Shown here: positions 43,981-56,618 of the stretch, one piece after another
Position numbering within the stretch: position 1 is the stretch's first letter
How the letters are laid out: every line of letters starts with the position of its first letter
NCBI GenBank assembly: GCA_021234155.1
Contig: JAJEKV010000003.1
Location: 22,535,569-22,599,568 of the forward strand
Reading direction: 5' to 3'
Length of the DNA stretch: 64,000 bases
Origin: Isoetes taiwanensis
Taxonomy: Eukaryota > Streptophyta > Lycopodiopsida > Isoetales > Isoetaceae
The notes under the pieces: model-generated
What the model saw: only the letters and a program-made list of their open reading frames with translations
Database searches by the model: none
What the model was told of the DNA's origin: nothing
Program-made: the position numbers and the translations under genes

Positions 43981-46695
43981 AGAGATGATAGCCGAGGAAA
44001 CTCAAGGATGAAGGAAAGACAAGGATGGGCTTAAGCAATTCCACTAGCTCCTAGAGAGTGAACCGGAGAAGAATGAGGCGTGACTATGGCTAAGGAGCAG
44101 AGTGCCATGTCAGCAACAAGTGATGACTCAAGATGCACATCATCATCATACCTATCATCCCCTATGACGCATGGTCAAAACAAAACTATAAATCCTAGGA
44201 CTAACATCCTCCCCAGATGTTATACGTCCTAAAAATTCAAAGATATAAAGGCAAGCTCAACTTACATAAGTAACTATGGGTGCCACTGAAACTTGGTTTC
44301 AAACCATTTTCTCGCCTGCACTCATTCTCGTGTCTTTGTGATGTAGACATTCATACTACCCATATAAGATCCGTGATGGACCGATAACCCATATCAACAA
44401 TATATATCTTCAGCGTATATACTTTTCTCAAAAATCTGATTCAAGTTATAGAAATTTTGGCTGGAAATCACATCCGGCTAAATCTTCCAATCATATCGGC
44501 TAGTAAATCCAATGAATTATTGTTTGAAGATTCAGATTGATCCACCCCAAATCGCCTCCGTAGACTTTCGTAGAGTGGACTTATGGTCATATATATCAAG
44601 AATAATGACACCGATTTCTCACATGCAAGCATTCTAATTTACCTTTAGCCTATTGGTGAATCCCCGCAATACTGTGGTAAGAAATATACCCCAAATACCA
44701 TCCAAGTTAGAATGATCCTCCACCTCCCATCATAAAAAGCAAATGGAATATGTAGATGAATATAAAGGAAAATCGATCATGTTTACTAACCTTGGTGATT
44801 ATGGAACTAAAACCAGCATTCCGCCTATATATATCCATGCAAGGAAGTTGAAGAACCAACCCATCTTTGAAATCTGGCAGATACACTGATGCTCAAACAT
44901 TTCATCCCTATGCTACATGCTTACATGCAAATCATCTTGTTCAGATTCAACTATAACATCTTGGTTCCTGTCCCAACTGTAGGTGCAATCAAGCTTCCAT
45001 ATATGAATTATTTTGACCTTTGCTATACATGATCTTCTAGGAGACATAAACTAGTGAGAGCATCTCATGTACCGCCTACGTGGCTTATTTTCCGCCCAAA
45101 CTCCTTAAAGACACCGATATGGACATGAAGCTTGCACTAGTGAAGATAACCAAAGAACCCTCAAGATAATCATCATTTACCTTCACAGAGCTGAAATTCT
45201 TGTGAAAATGGAAACATCATAGTTTTCAAAGAAATTCATATTGTCTTTGACAATAAAACCATATCGGATCGCTTCCTCGCTTTGATCCATGCAACAGGCT
45301 CTTCGCCTTTGTAATCACCATGGCACAACGCTCCAAGAACTCCTTCTTGAACAATTTCAAAGATCATCTCCTCGTCCCATAATCGCAGATCTATCTCAAA
45401 TTTAAACTCCAATGAATCCTATAGTTCCTAGAACTAGAGAACACATCTATCACCCAAGGATGTATTTCTTTTATCAATTGCCAAGCGCATTAGTACTCAA
45501 AGCAATTTCATCTACTGCATCAAAAATTGTCCTCGTCTTCTGCATCTAACTGTGTATGCTTCCCAAGAACAATATCCAAATGTTCCCCGCCCATAGGAGT
45601 AAGAGAGGCTTATGCAGAAAATCTTTCCAGCTAGAATAATTTCTATGTGCTAAGAACTCAAATGAAGCCCAATTATATGCTGATGGCATCCCCGCCCGTG
45701 AAGTCCATAGATCCACCCAAAGATACAAATTCTACTATTGATCTATATGCTTTTGATTATCAATGGAATCGTGAGTGCAAATAATCGCATAAATGCTAGT
45801 ATAGACGCCCGCATCCTAGCCCAAACTTGAGATTTGGCAAGCAACTGCTGTCTCTAAACTTGAGATCCGGCACAGTTGGAGATCCGGCAAGAATCGCGCC
45901 GCAAAACCAGATCCAACCAAATTCAGAGCTAAATCGAAGCCCAAGTTCTAAAATTCGGTGGCCCCTCTCACAGAATTCCAAGTGTGGCCTTATCCGACCA
46001 ACAAAAATTAGGTTCCACCTTTTCTTTTCTCCGAATAAGCTACTAACCAAATAATATACCACCATGCAATATATCTCCGACATAAGAATTATTGTCGATT
46101 TGCCATATGGCACAACCGACCCAAAATATCTTCGCACGTAAATCCGAATTTTAGGGTTCTAATCTCGTGATCCTAAGATCCGTATGCTAAAACACCGATC
46201 CGAGCAAACTCTTCATATTCTTCTTCAACCTTGTGTGTAGATCCGCGACCACAACTATTGGCCAATGCAAAGAACGCTCATTCGTAGCTTTGTTTCGGTA
46301 CAATTGATCTTGCAAGGGACCGTTAAGAAATGGACTCGAGTTTCACTGATCTAATCCATCCTGCATTTCTACGAGCATCCGATTAAGAGATCTCGTATCC
46401 AGGTGCCAACTCGTATCAAGTTTTGAGAGCTTAACTTCCAAGTCAAAAATCACCGAATTTGAAGATCAACTGCGGATCGACGGAAAGCAATCCTCCCTTC
46501 GGGACGGGCCTCGATACCATGATAGTCTGGGAGGAAATCTCAAGGATGAAGGAAAGACAAGGACAGGCTGCAAGCACCTACTAGCTCCTAGAGAGGAACC
46601 GAGAAGACGAGGCGGACTATGGCTATTATGAGTGCCATGTCAAGAACAAGTGATGACTCAAGATGCAAATATCATCATCATACTCTAACAAGAGA
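43981..46695 (-). mobile_element. Nested gag-only LTR element (distal copy)
   Basis: LTRs are 43986-44157 and 46520-46690, with AGAGA at 43981-43985 and 46691-46695, the same insertion site as 13631-16385. The insertion therefore predates the large duplication. The gag remnant is at about 45546-45728 (minus), with Y-N-W-A-S-F-E-F-L-A-H-R-N-Y-S-S-W-K. Confidence 0.85.
45546..45728 (-). pseudogene. Partial copia-type Gag in the nested element (distal copy)
   Basis: A 60-codon frame that includes the N-Y-S-S-W-K-D-F-L-H-K block seen in the proximal element in a different frame context. The same residues survive in both copies at this spot, supporting a real coding ancestor. The preceding and following parts are frameshifted. 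Confidence 0.45.
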
Positions 46696-48240
46696 TAGCA
46701 TAAGAAATTATTGTTATAAACAAAGAAAAAGGATGTCCGGGCGTAAAGACCTAAAAAGAATTGGCGCACAAAGGAATTAAGGTTGATGAGCTTTGGAAGG
46801 AGGTCAGATGGAAAAGCAGAGATTTAGAGATAGTAGTAGGCTGTATGGTCCTACATTTGATGGCTGAATGGACAATGATGTGCCACACACCTATGAAGAA
46901 GCAATAAATGATAAAATAACAAAATATCGCAAAATGCCATGAATGAAGAGATGTTAGCTTTAAGCGCATCGAGACATTTGGAAGTAGTTAACAGCGAGAG
47001 AAGAATATTGTGGAAATGATGGATTTTAAGATAAAAGATCTTCCAGATGGATCAAAAATTGGCCAGGACTTGTTGCCTGTGGATTTACATAGCAAAAGGG
47101 AGTTGATTATACGACACGACCATCAATAGTGAAATTATCCAAGATAAGAATTATGCTAGCACCGCCAACCTAATGAACCGGGAAATTCATCATATGGATC
47201 GTTAGTACCGCATTTAAAATGCAAGAGTTGGAGAAAGAAATTTATATGAAGCCACCCTTAGGATTTGAAGAGGAAGAAAGATAAATATGGAGGTTAAAGA
47301 GGGCGATACTGACTTAAACAATCACCTATAGAGCATGGTATACATGTATGGATAAACATCTCAAGGCATTGTGTGGATTTGGAAAGTTGAATGGAGATGG
47401 AATTTGTATGTATTCACAAGATGATCATTTTTGTCTCATTGCACTTTATGTAGACAACGATTGCATGTTCCCAATAATCTGGATTGCTTGAAACAAAAGA
47501 AATTAGCAAATCCAGATTTAAGATGGATGACCTGGAGAGTTGAAGAAGCTCCTTAGGGATTACAAGGTGACTGTAAATAGAGGAGAGTCAAGTTGATTAT
47601 GTGCAAGCCGCGGCTTGAGAGATTTAAACAAGAATGTAATATAGTAGGTACCGATCCCGTGACATAAGATCAACAAGAAAAAATGTGCCTCAAACTCGAG
47701 GAAGAGATTGAATATATGAAAGGTTCCATACAGAAGTTTAATTGGTTGTTTGTTACATCTATCGTGGGCTACAAGACCGACATTGCTTTTCGTACCAATT
47801 TATTAAGTAGGTATATAACAACGACTCAGGAGATGTGACCGCGTTTCAAACGTGTTCTAAGGTATTTGAAAGGAACAATAGATCGTGGAATAACATTTAG
47901 GGACAGAGGATGCATCATTGAGGGATCGGCAGAGTACCGGGGTGGGATGTGGGATCAAAAGACATTCAACATCAAAGCGTAGTTCGCTGAAAAATCCAAA
48001 GAAGATGGAAATGTAAAGCGCAAACCAGAGCACAGCATTATCTAGTGCAGGGCCGAATATACAAATGGCTAACTTTAGCATCTAAGGAAATCATATGATA
48101 AGAAGACTTTAGTCGAAACATATTGAGATGAAACAAGATTTCATAAGAGAGATGGTGCAAAGAAAATGATAGCAAAGTAAGCATGTTTCTACGTAAAGAC
48201 AATTAGCGGGTGATATATTGACTAAGGCTCCCCATAAACT
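46691..48240 (+). pseudogene. Copia reverse transcriptase and RNase H (distal copy)
   Basis: Collinear with 16386-18060. Fragments of the M-D-V-S-T-A-F-L-N block near 47200, of the Y-V-D-D region near 47450, and of R-V-L-R-Y-L-K-G-T near 47848 are readable in alternating frames. No intact domain remains. Confidence 0.75.
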
Positions 48241-48291
48241 TAGATTTAACATGTTAAAAAAATCATGAAGTGTTCGTAGAATAGAAGGAAG

Positions 48292-48293
<2 letters not shown>

Positions 48294-48322
<29 letters not shown>

Positions 48323-48541
48323 GGGTATTTTAACGTCACTACTCAGGGCAAGATCCAACCTGACATGTGACCACACCATAATATATCGCCACGCCTGGGC
48401 CCCTCGCCCCCAACCACTTTATATTGCATCTCGTGGGTTTTGACACCTAACAGCCTGTGAAAAGAGCCCGGGCGTCTCGAACTGAGACCCATAGTTGCAA
48501 GAACTAGTGTTACCACTTCAATTCGCAAACACCCGTGACGC
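48294..48541 (-). mobile_element. tRNA-derived SINE, distal copy only
   Basis: Absent from the orthologous proximal site near 18045. On the minus strand it starts GCGTCACGGGTG, has an A-box-like GAAGTGGTAACAC and a B box GGTCTCAGTTCGAGACGCC about 30 bases later. It then has a tRNA-unrelated body and ends TGACGTTAAAATACCCC plus seven TATC units (48294-48322 on the plus strand). AAGAAGA occurs at both edges and may be the target-site duplication. The two boxes form a polymerase III internal promoter. The 3' end closely resembles that of the SINE at 60740. Confidence 0.85.
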
Positions 48542-48708
48542 AAAGAAGAAATAATGGTCAAAAAAATTAGGTCCGGCGGGGCAGTTTATTACCCGGACGA
48601 CGCATACCGTAAACCCTGTGTACCCCATGCCTCACGATTAGGTTTCGCTACCGATTTTCAAGTTTACAATCATAAGTTCAATCCGGTGAATATTCAATGA
48701 TGGGGAAG

Positions 48709-49100
48709 TGTAGAATTATATGTGCTTATGGTTTTTATAAACCATAGAGAAGCTAATGGTTATTGAATATTATTGTTTGCAATGGTTCGGCTGATTTTGA
48801 ATCTACCATTAAGCATATTTCCGATAACCCTAAATTCTAGCCCTAAGAATAAAGATCCCGCTGTGTGGAAACAAAAGCTTGATCTAGCTTCCGATTAGAT
48901 CAACGAGTGGATAAGGATGATGGGGTTGCCGATTTCTGTGATCCTAATATATTTGTATGCCAGTAGTTCAGCATTGTACGACAGTGTATTGACTGTGAGA
49001 AATTAGAATTGAATTGCACATTCATTTTTGGCTATAGTTCAATTGTGTGACATTGATGCAATAGGATAAGGCATTGTAAGTCAACATACCATTATCTTCA
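48709..49100 (+). repeat. Copia 3' LTR (distal copy)
   Basis: Preceded by the polypurine border gatggggaag; starts TGTAGAATT and ends ATTATCTTCA. It is followed by agaccggctcatcccctgc, corresponding to the LINE remnant after the proximal 3' LTR. Confidence 0.88.
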
Positions 49101-50389
49101 AGACCGGCTCATCCCCTGCATGCAGACTATGAGTTCGTGCAGGTGTTGTCTCTATTCAAGCATGGTATGAAATGGTCACCTACTATCTTGGCTTCAATTT
49201 TCGTGCAAAGTTCCCGCCTTCGGATGTATCCTATGGGAGAATATCGCAAAAATTTGCCTCTTATAGTGCAAGGTGGTAAGGCCGAAGTGTTATGGTCATG
49301 AAAAGATTCACAAAGGCAAGTAATTGGTCGCTGATGAAAATATTCACAAAGGTACACTTTGTCGCCTGTGTCGTGACAGGCGTGTATGGCTTTGGGATAG
49401 GTTGTTCCACCCTAAAGTCTCCGCATTTGCGGTGGCAAAAGTTATCCATGTGTGCCCCGCAGGTGTTAATGCCTTTCACATCACTATGATCCTCGTGACA
49501 CGCAAGATGCCCGCTTCCTTCGTATTGAGACTTTGAGCATTGTCTCTTTGATTGTTCTGAGGTTCAACCAGCGTGGGTCCTCGCCAAGGCGTTTATTTAA
49601 AGGCATGGACCGCCGATGCATTCTTGGCGCCCTATCCCAATGCATGCTACCCGCCCAAACAAAGGGCATTCCATTTGCTCCGTTGGCTCCTATGGTCAAT
49701 ATGGGACCATCGCAGTATAATTACATCTTTCAGCATTAATTCATTTTGCATGCAGTAGTTATTACTATGACCTGTGAAAAGATATTGACAAAATGAAGGA
49801 AGTACAACACATATTTATCTCTCATGAATCCTCCCCGGAGAAACAGGAGGATTTTGTATCGGACTTAAGATTTGGGAAAGGGGAGGGAGCCCCTTAGCAA
49901 GTACTCTCCCATCTTCGTGATCTCGATTATGGAAGAATGTATCATACGGCCAGTAAATAATTGTGGTTAAATATCGACATGGAATAGTTGTAATGGGCTA
50001 CCAAGCAAAGAATTTCTCCGCTAAGGAAGCGTGACAGTGATAACGTTACGGAGATCCTCAAGAATGTCACTTATGTTTCAGGAGTTGTTGGGTTACAAGA
50101 AAGGTGGCTACTCCGATGGATGTCAACACATAAAGGTGTCAAAGTATCTTATCAATTTCTAGGTCAAGACGCTCCGTTAAAAGCGTAGATAAGATCGAAT
50201 GAGAATGTTGCATAAAGTGCTTTTAGCCAATTTAGAATCCATCAGCTCCAAGAAGATTCAATTCTTCATATGGATGGCCCCTTTGAAGGGGGGCTATACA
50301 AATGTGAGTTTATATAATGGTATAACAGATGTAGACAATGTCATTTGATGTTCGTCTTGGAATCCATCAAATGATGATCATGGTTGGAT
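49101..50389 (+). mobile_element. LINE 3' remnant with zf-RVT segments, truncated copy
   Basis: Matches 18619 to about 19925 and contains both zf-RVT-like parts in degraded form. The KIQFFIWMA word lies near 50250. It stops matching at about 50389 and is followed by ~100 bases of unrelated sequence before the next repeat unit. Confidence 0.65.
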
Positions 50390-50550
50390 CCTATATGGAG
50401 ATATCCTTCTACAAAGTGTGCATGTATACAAAAGTTTTGCCCAACGGATGTGTGGTGAGTTGGTATAGGCCTAGTAATGCCAAAATAAATGCGCCGATTT
50501 TCAACTTTACAATCATGAGTTCAATCCAGGAATATTCAATGATGGGGAAG

Positions 50551-50950
50551 TGTAGAATTATATGTGCTATGGTTTTTATAAACCATAGAGAAGCTAATGG
50601 TCATTGAATATTATTGTTTGGTAATGGTTCGATGATTTTGAATCTTACCATTAAGCATATTTCTGGATAACCCTAAATTCTAGCTCGGTGAACAGTATCC
50701 CGAGCCAGGTGGAAACAAAAGCTTTGATCTAGCTTCCGATTAGATCAACGAGTGGATATGATGATGGGGTTGCCAGATTTCGGTGATCCCCTAGTATATT
50801 TAAGCCGTAGTTCACATTGTACGACAAAAGTGCATTGATTGTGAGAATGAATTGAATTCGCAGACATTCATTTTTGGCTATAGTTCAATTGTGTGACATT
50901 GATGCAATAGGATAAGGTATTGTAGTCGGTTGATAAATTATTATCTTTCA
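50551..50950 (+). repeat. Extra copia LTR from the local duplication (400 bp)
   Basis: Starts TGTAGAATT, ends TTATCTTTCA and is followed by AGCATCGGGCTTCATC. Because the copia polypurine tract and 3' untranslated end precede it, it is not a classical solo LTR formed by LTR-LTR recombination. It was carried along by tandem duplication. Confidence 0.85.
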
Positions 50951-52918
50951 AGCATCGGGCTTCATCCCCTGCACGTAGATCTATGAGTTCTCGCAGTGTT
51001 GTCTCTATTCAAGCATGGTATGAAGCGGTCACCTACTATCTTGGCCTAATTTTCGTGCAAAGTTCCCCTCTCTCGCTGGGATGTATCTCTATGGGAGAAT
51101 ATCGCAAAAATTTGCCTCTTATAGTGCAAGGTGGTGTTGCCGAAAGGGTGCCATGGTGAAAATATTCACAAAGGCAAGCACTTTGTCGCTTGATGAAAAT
51201 ATTCACAAAGGCAAGCACGCGGTCGCACATGGCGATGGCTTTGGGATAGGTTGCTCCACCCTAAAGTCTCTCAGACTATGGTGGCAGGTTATCCATTGTG
51301 TGCCACGGGTTAATGCCTTTCGACATCACTATGATCCTCGTGATACGCAGTAAAGATGCCCGCCTCGTTTTTCGTGACGCTGAGACTTTGAGCATTGTCT
51401 CTTTGATTGTTCTCGAGGTTCAACCAATAAGTGGTCCTGGCTACAAGGTTTATTTAAAAGTACATTGGATCGCCGATGCATCCTCTTGGCGCCCTATCCC
51501 AATGCATGGCCTCCAGCCTAAACAAAGGGCATTCCATCTTGGTTCTGGTTGGCTTCTTATGGTCAATATGGGAGCATCGCAGACACCACATCTTTCGTGG
51601 CATTAATTCATTTGCATGTTGTTATTACGGTGGCCCGTAAAAGATATTGATACCGAAGGAAGTACAACACATATTTATCCTCTATGAATCCTCCCCGAGA
51701 AACAGGAGGATTTTGTATTTTTTGGAACACGAAGATTTGGGAAGGGGAGGGTTTCCCTTAGCACTCTCCCATCTTCGATCTTGATTAAGTGGAAGAATGC
51801 AGGTATCATATGGTTGCAACACTGTGGGTTAAATAGCGATGGAATAGTTAAACGGCACAAGCAAAGAATTTCCTCTCGCTAAGGAAGGTGACAGACAACG
51901 CTATTTCGGAGATCCCAAGAATGTCACTTATGTTTCGTGAGTTGTTGGGTTACAAGAAAGGTGGCTACCGATGGATGTCAACATTACAAAGGTGTCAAAG
52001 ATCTATCAATTTCTAGGTCAAGACGCCCGCTAAAAGCGTAGATAAGACGGGAATGAGTAACGCCGTGGCTAAAGTAGTTTTAGCCAATTCTTAGAAATTC
52101 ATCAGCTCCAAGAAGATTCAATTCTTCATATGGATGGCCCTTGAAGGGGGGCTAAGTACAAATGTGAGTTTATATAACAGGGGTATAACAGATGTAGACA
52201 AATGCTCATTTGGATGTTCGGGTTCGGGAATCCATTGGGCATCGATGATCATGGTTGGATCATGATCTTTTGCCCCATGATCATGGAGTACTGACATTGG
52301 GTTAGCCCCATCATTCGTTTGTCTGTCCTCGAATTAGAATGGTCATGACTGATATTGATCTCAGATAGAAGCTGTATTGATGCCTCACTTGTGAACATTG
52401 CTCTTTAGCTGGTCTGGAAATACCATTGGTTTATGCATTGAAGGGCTTGAGATTTCTATTGCAAAACTAAAAACATGTTTAACTGGAAGTAGCATTGATG
52501 GGTTTATCGCACTATAGGCGTAAGGGTAGGAGATATAACAAAAATACTTGATAGACTAGGTGCTTTGAAGGATTCTATTCCTTCTTTGGATGCATTCGCC
52601 AACAAGGATGGGATAGAGGAAAATGATGCCGACAATGTTGCCGCAAATGTGGCGCTTATTTAATGTTAACTATATCGAAAGTATCAAGTGGGGGTTCTAG
52701 GTGTGGAAAAGGAGTTGCCTCTCTATAGTACCGCCTTTGGAGAAGATTCGTGATCCCCATATAGTATCCACATGGTGGGGAGAAAAGATGATGCTCTCTT
52801 TGAGTACCGCATTGGTAAAACCCTCCACATTTAGCTGTAATTGCTCTATCTTCCCTACATGGGACCACGCCTTTTTATATTATAATTTAATCTAATCTCC
52901 CTCAAAAAAGAAGAAAAA
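50951..52918 (+). mobile_element. LINE 3' remnant with zf-RVT segments, third copy
   Basis: Collinear with 18619-20588 through the A-rich tail (ctccctcaaaaaagaagaaaa) at about 52900-52918. The W-x-x-L-W-D..H-P-K-V and C-L-F-D-C words are readable near 51240 and 51400, and F-F-I-W-M-A near 52120. The sequence is closer to the proximal copy than 49101-50389 is. Confidence 0.65.
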
Positions 52919-53364
52919 ACAATTAACGCAAACTATGCTCACAAAATTTTAATACAAACTATCCTTCAGATTGTGAAGATCCTAGAGCATACATTATTAT
53001 CCAGGTTGGACAGCTAAGATTCATAAAAGACATTAATAGCAATCAGCCCCTAGATAAGCATATTGCAGTGTCCATGCCATACTTCTAGCATTATGTGAGG
53101 TTTATAGCTGGAGAACTTAACCCAATTCCATTACTATAGAAAACAAAATCTACCATCAACATTTATGCTAAGTTCATCTATTGCTCTGGAATCTGAATCA
53201 ACCTAATGGTAGATCTGTTTCATGTTTGTTCTTGCTGGTCATGAATGGAACTATAAGCCCAAAGAGTATCTCGTCAAGCTTGATAAGTTCATACATATAA
53301 TGAACAATGGAAAGGGAAATAAATGAATCACATTCATTTAGTTTGTTTTTTATATGTTTTTTAC

Positions 53365-53702
53365 AGACTCGAAAAGATGCCAAGGTTTGCAATGCAACGC
53401 GGCAGTTGGTTGATGGATGCACCGGGCAACGAAAAGTTCAAGTTACGCCACACCGCCGCCGGATTATGCAAAGGTAATGCCATTTTATTATCGCGGCAAA
53501 GAATCACATGGTTAACATATTTTGTTCTTATTCTCGTGTCCTGTGATGTGGTGCGATATAGGATTCACAGATTTTAAAAGAAAAATAAATGATCAGCTTT
53601 GAGGATAGGAATGCAATTCAAGAATATATTTGTCCAAATGCAAGTTGTGGTCATAGATTCGTGACTCTAATTCTAAATTAGTGAACTTTCGGGCCTTTTA
53701 TG
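53365..53702 (+). pseudogene. TFIIE-alpha-like gene fragment, two exons (distal copy)
   Basis: Here the exon 1 acceptor is intact: tttttacag precedes actcgaaaagatgcc. The frame gives A-K-V-C-N-A and G-N-E-K-F-K-L-R-H-T, ending D-Y-A-K before GTAATG at 53474. Exon 2 from about 53545 gives D-V-V-R-Y-R-I-H-R, then (after a shift) K-R-K-I-N-D-Q with E-Y-I-C-P-N following. The second acceptor reads tcctgtgat, where an AG is expected. The two copies complement each other at splice sites, supporting a genuine two-exon origin. No flanking exons seen. Confidence 0.6.
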
Positions 53703-54619
53703 GAATTGCTAACGATAAGCACGGTACTTATATCGATTCACCGCGGCATATAAAGGTACTCAAAGATTGATGCTCCACGCATTGATGGTTCCATGCATAT
53801 TGTTAAATTTCTTATTATGCTTACAATTAAATCCATTATTGCGCATTGCATATCCTGCTGTAATTTTTGTTTCGATATGTCATTCTTTGAAGCCAATCGC
53901 CTAAACTTTTGCTTTGATGATTCTTAACAAAGATATTAGTTCTTTGTTGAGATTGCAGTACCAATGCATCATATATGATCGACATAATGACTTGGGTAGG
54001 CCAATACTTGTAAGCAAAGGACTTTATCGTTTTTTCCGCTCAAGAGCAGCCTCCTTCTCCCTATTTGCTAACCGATAATGCTAATAGGTCTTCATAATGC
54101 TTCTTGGGCATCATCAAACCTTGATATTGTTATAATAGATAATCAACTGTATGGCTAACTCAATTGATATGGTCACAAATACAGTACATAAGATTTATGA
54201 CTTGATGTTGTCAGACTGGTGATGCCCACTATCGGGTCTTTTTTTTCTTTCTGGTATATATCGAGAAGTAAGAAAAAGCAGCTAAACAAAGAAAGAACTT
54301 TTAGACTAAAACAATATAGGGGAACACAAAGGAAACGCAAAGAGACGTGAAAACGCAGAGAGACAGCCTGTGGAATACAAATGATATAATGACTACAAAG
54401 TAACAAGGAGGACCAAGCGTAATGATCAAGACAACGACAACGGAAAAACAACAAGGAAAAAAGGTGGTGGACAATAATGGCCCCGAGACTAGACCACAAA
54501 ACAGAGAAGGCCAAAAAAAGTGTACAGCTTGAACAAGACAAAGGAAGTTAAGATATTCGCAAAACAACCAAAAAAAGGAACGGACCCGTGAGATATATAG
54601 TAAATGTTCGGGACTAAAA
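53703..54619. other. Non-coding counterpart of 21367-22289
   Basis: AT-rich and without a coherent frame. The right end merges into the LINE leader. Confidence 0.45.
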
Positions 54620-55560
54620 GTGTACAGAAAAGTTGGCGATCGAGAGATTCAACTCCTCCGCGACACCAAGATAGCGAGGGCCGTAATCCACCAACCGTTA
54701 AGTGTACCAACATAAATTCCCAAAAGGCATGAGTAATGGAAGATCGCGAAGATCCAAAGAGTAAAAGGCGGACGGAATAAGATACCGGACAGAGATGCTC
54801 AGCCACCGCAGACACCGTGATAGCGAGGGCTAGACCCACCAACCGGTAAACCGACCACTATAAACTCGACAAATCGTAAAACCGCAAAAAGTTGCGCAAA
54901 AGCACATTGGTAGACCGAAAAAGAGTATAAAGAGGACGGAAAAGTTACGGGACGTAGAGGTTCCACCTCCGCCGCATACACCGTGATAAGGAAGGGCCAA
55001 AAGAACCCACCAACCGGTATCCGGACCACTATACACTCAAAATACGTGGAAGGAGAACAAAAATACAAAAATACAATTAAAAAAGGACGGACTTTGATAC
55101 ACGGGACAAGGTATATGGGCCAAGGGAAGGCGGCATCTCAACTAACTCCCTCGAACACCACTAAGGACATAAAGACAACTACCTAATCCCATAACATGGA
55201 GGGAGGAGATCACCATAGCTTAAATCTTCATAGAGAGACACCCGAGGGATCAAAACTAAAATAAATGATGGGGCAGGAATAATTAAGGGTAGCTATCCCA
55301 ATATTTCAATTCAAAAATGGGATTAACGGTGATAATTTTTGAATTTTCAATTAGAGGACCGCTCAAGAGTTAAATATATAGACTCAACATAGTAAGGATA
55401 CCAACCCTCCCACGGATTTGGTAGCGGCGTTTCGTGCACAAAGAAGAATCCACAAAGACCGCAAGAAGCTCAAGAGCAATGGCGGAAAGCAGCAGTCTCA
55501 GCCAGCAAAGGAAAGCAGAAATGGCAAGGGTAGCAAGACCTCCAAGATTTTCTCGCTCAG

Positions 55561-56008
55561 ATGGATAAGCACCTGGAGTCCAGGATCCCTCGTATGGATG
55601 CCCTTAACACACTAGCAGAAACGGCCAACCGTAATACGCAGAGCCATCTCCAACATGGACGGAGGATAGAAGAGGTGGAAAAGACAAGCGAGGAGATGCA
55701 AGCAGATGAACTAAAATTGAGGAGGAAAAAGCCAAGATCTGGAAAAGGTTGGTTGAATTAGAAAAAGGAAATATTGATGGGAATCATTTGATAGAATAAA
55801 ACCGCACATCATGGAGTATGAGGAGCAGAATAGAATTAAGCATGACGTTAGGCTGATAGGGGTAGCAGAGAAACCTAACGAGGACACATATCGAGTTACT
55901 GCAGAAGTGATGGAGACGGTGTTCAAGGAGCATCGGAGTGTCATTGTCAAAGCAGTACGATCAGGACAATGGAGAGGGCGGGCGAGAGATATAAACCCCG
56001 ACTCGTGA
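55561..56008 (+). pseudogene. LINE ORF1-like coiled-coil/RRM-like protein (distal copy)
   Basis: Frame 55561-55761 (MDKHLESRIPRMDALNTL, then R-I-E-E-V-E-K-T-S-E-E-M-Q-A-D-E-L) is a clear coiled coil. After one shift, 55811-56008 gives M-E-Y-E-E-Q-N-R-I-K-H-D-V-R-L-I-G-V-A-E-K-P-N-E-D-T-Y and a basic R-G-R-A-R-D end. The layout is that of L1-type ORF1p, which coats LINE RNA. It is better preserved here than at 23220-23680. Confidence 0.6.
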
Positions 56009-56618
56009 GACCGACAGCCCAAGGAGAGAATATCGCGACCGGGTCCGTGACCGAGAAATGGGATCATAGTTCAGGAAGCTCTAACCATCATGCAACGACA
56101 AGGACTGCACAGGGAACTAGCCAAAGCAAGGGAACTAAATCAGGCAGGAATACAGGCAGGGGTCAAGAATGGCAAGGTGTTCCTGCACAAAAGGACACGG
56201 GAATTTGCAGGGCCAGGACAAGGACAGAAGGAGGGGATATCGGAACCAGGGAAGGAGACCGATGTGGGGAAGGAGAACATCAACCCCAGAATGATACCAA
56301 CAAAAGGGCGTGGAGAACAGACATCGTGGGGAATAAAGAATAAAGAATAGCTCTCGAGGCGAAAGCCATCACAAAGAAGGAGGAAGAAACTAAAAGGGGG
56401 AAGGGCGAAACCGAGGTCCCCGGTGGGAGCTGGGTACAACCCCAGCAAAGAAGGGACCAGGGGGGCCACCGAGAAGGATGGTGAATGAAGCAAGTAACAA
56501 ACGTAAACCCCGAGAGGGCAAACCGCGAGGGAGGAGACGCCAAGATATGGTAATCGAACTCAGACCGGGCACCGTGGGACACGAGAGAGGCCGGAGGGAG
56601 CGATAGCGCTGACATAAT

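Larger units (their letters stand above)
40391..49100 (+). mobile_element. Copia element, distal copy, with three secondary insertions
   Basis: Orthologous to 10748-18613: same flanks, and the same nested LTR element at the same AGAGA site. It additionally holds a hAT-type MITE in pol (42097-42860) and a minus-strand SINE near the 3' end (48294-48541). Coding regions are heavily frameshifted relative to the proximal copy. Confidence 0.9.
48640..52918 (+). repeat. Local tandem duplication of copia 3' end plus LINE remnant (distal copy only)
   Basis: Unit 1 is 48640-50389 and unit 2 starts at about 50493 (gattttcaactttacaatc). Each begins in the copia tail just before the 3' LTR and continues into the LINE remnant. 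Unit 2 is closer to the proximal copy than unit 1 is. The period is about 1.85 kb. Confidence 0.8.

Noticed and set aside
48440-48541. Possible tRNA gene on the minus strand
   Set aside because: A and B boxes are present, but no acceptor stem pairs, and the sequence continues into a SINE body with a TATC tail.
50551-50950. Solo LTR formed by LTR-LTR recombination
   Set aside because: The copia 3' untranslated end and polypurine tract precede it, so it arose by local tandem duplication.
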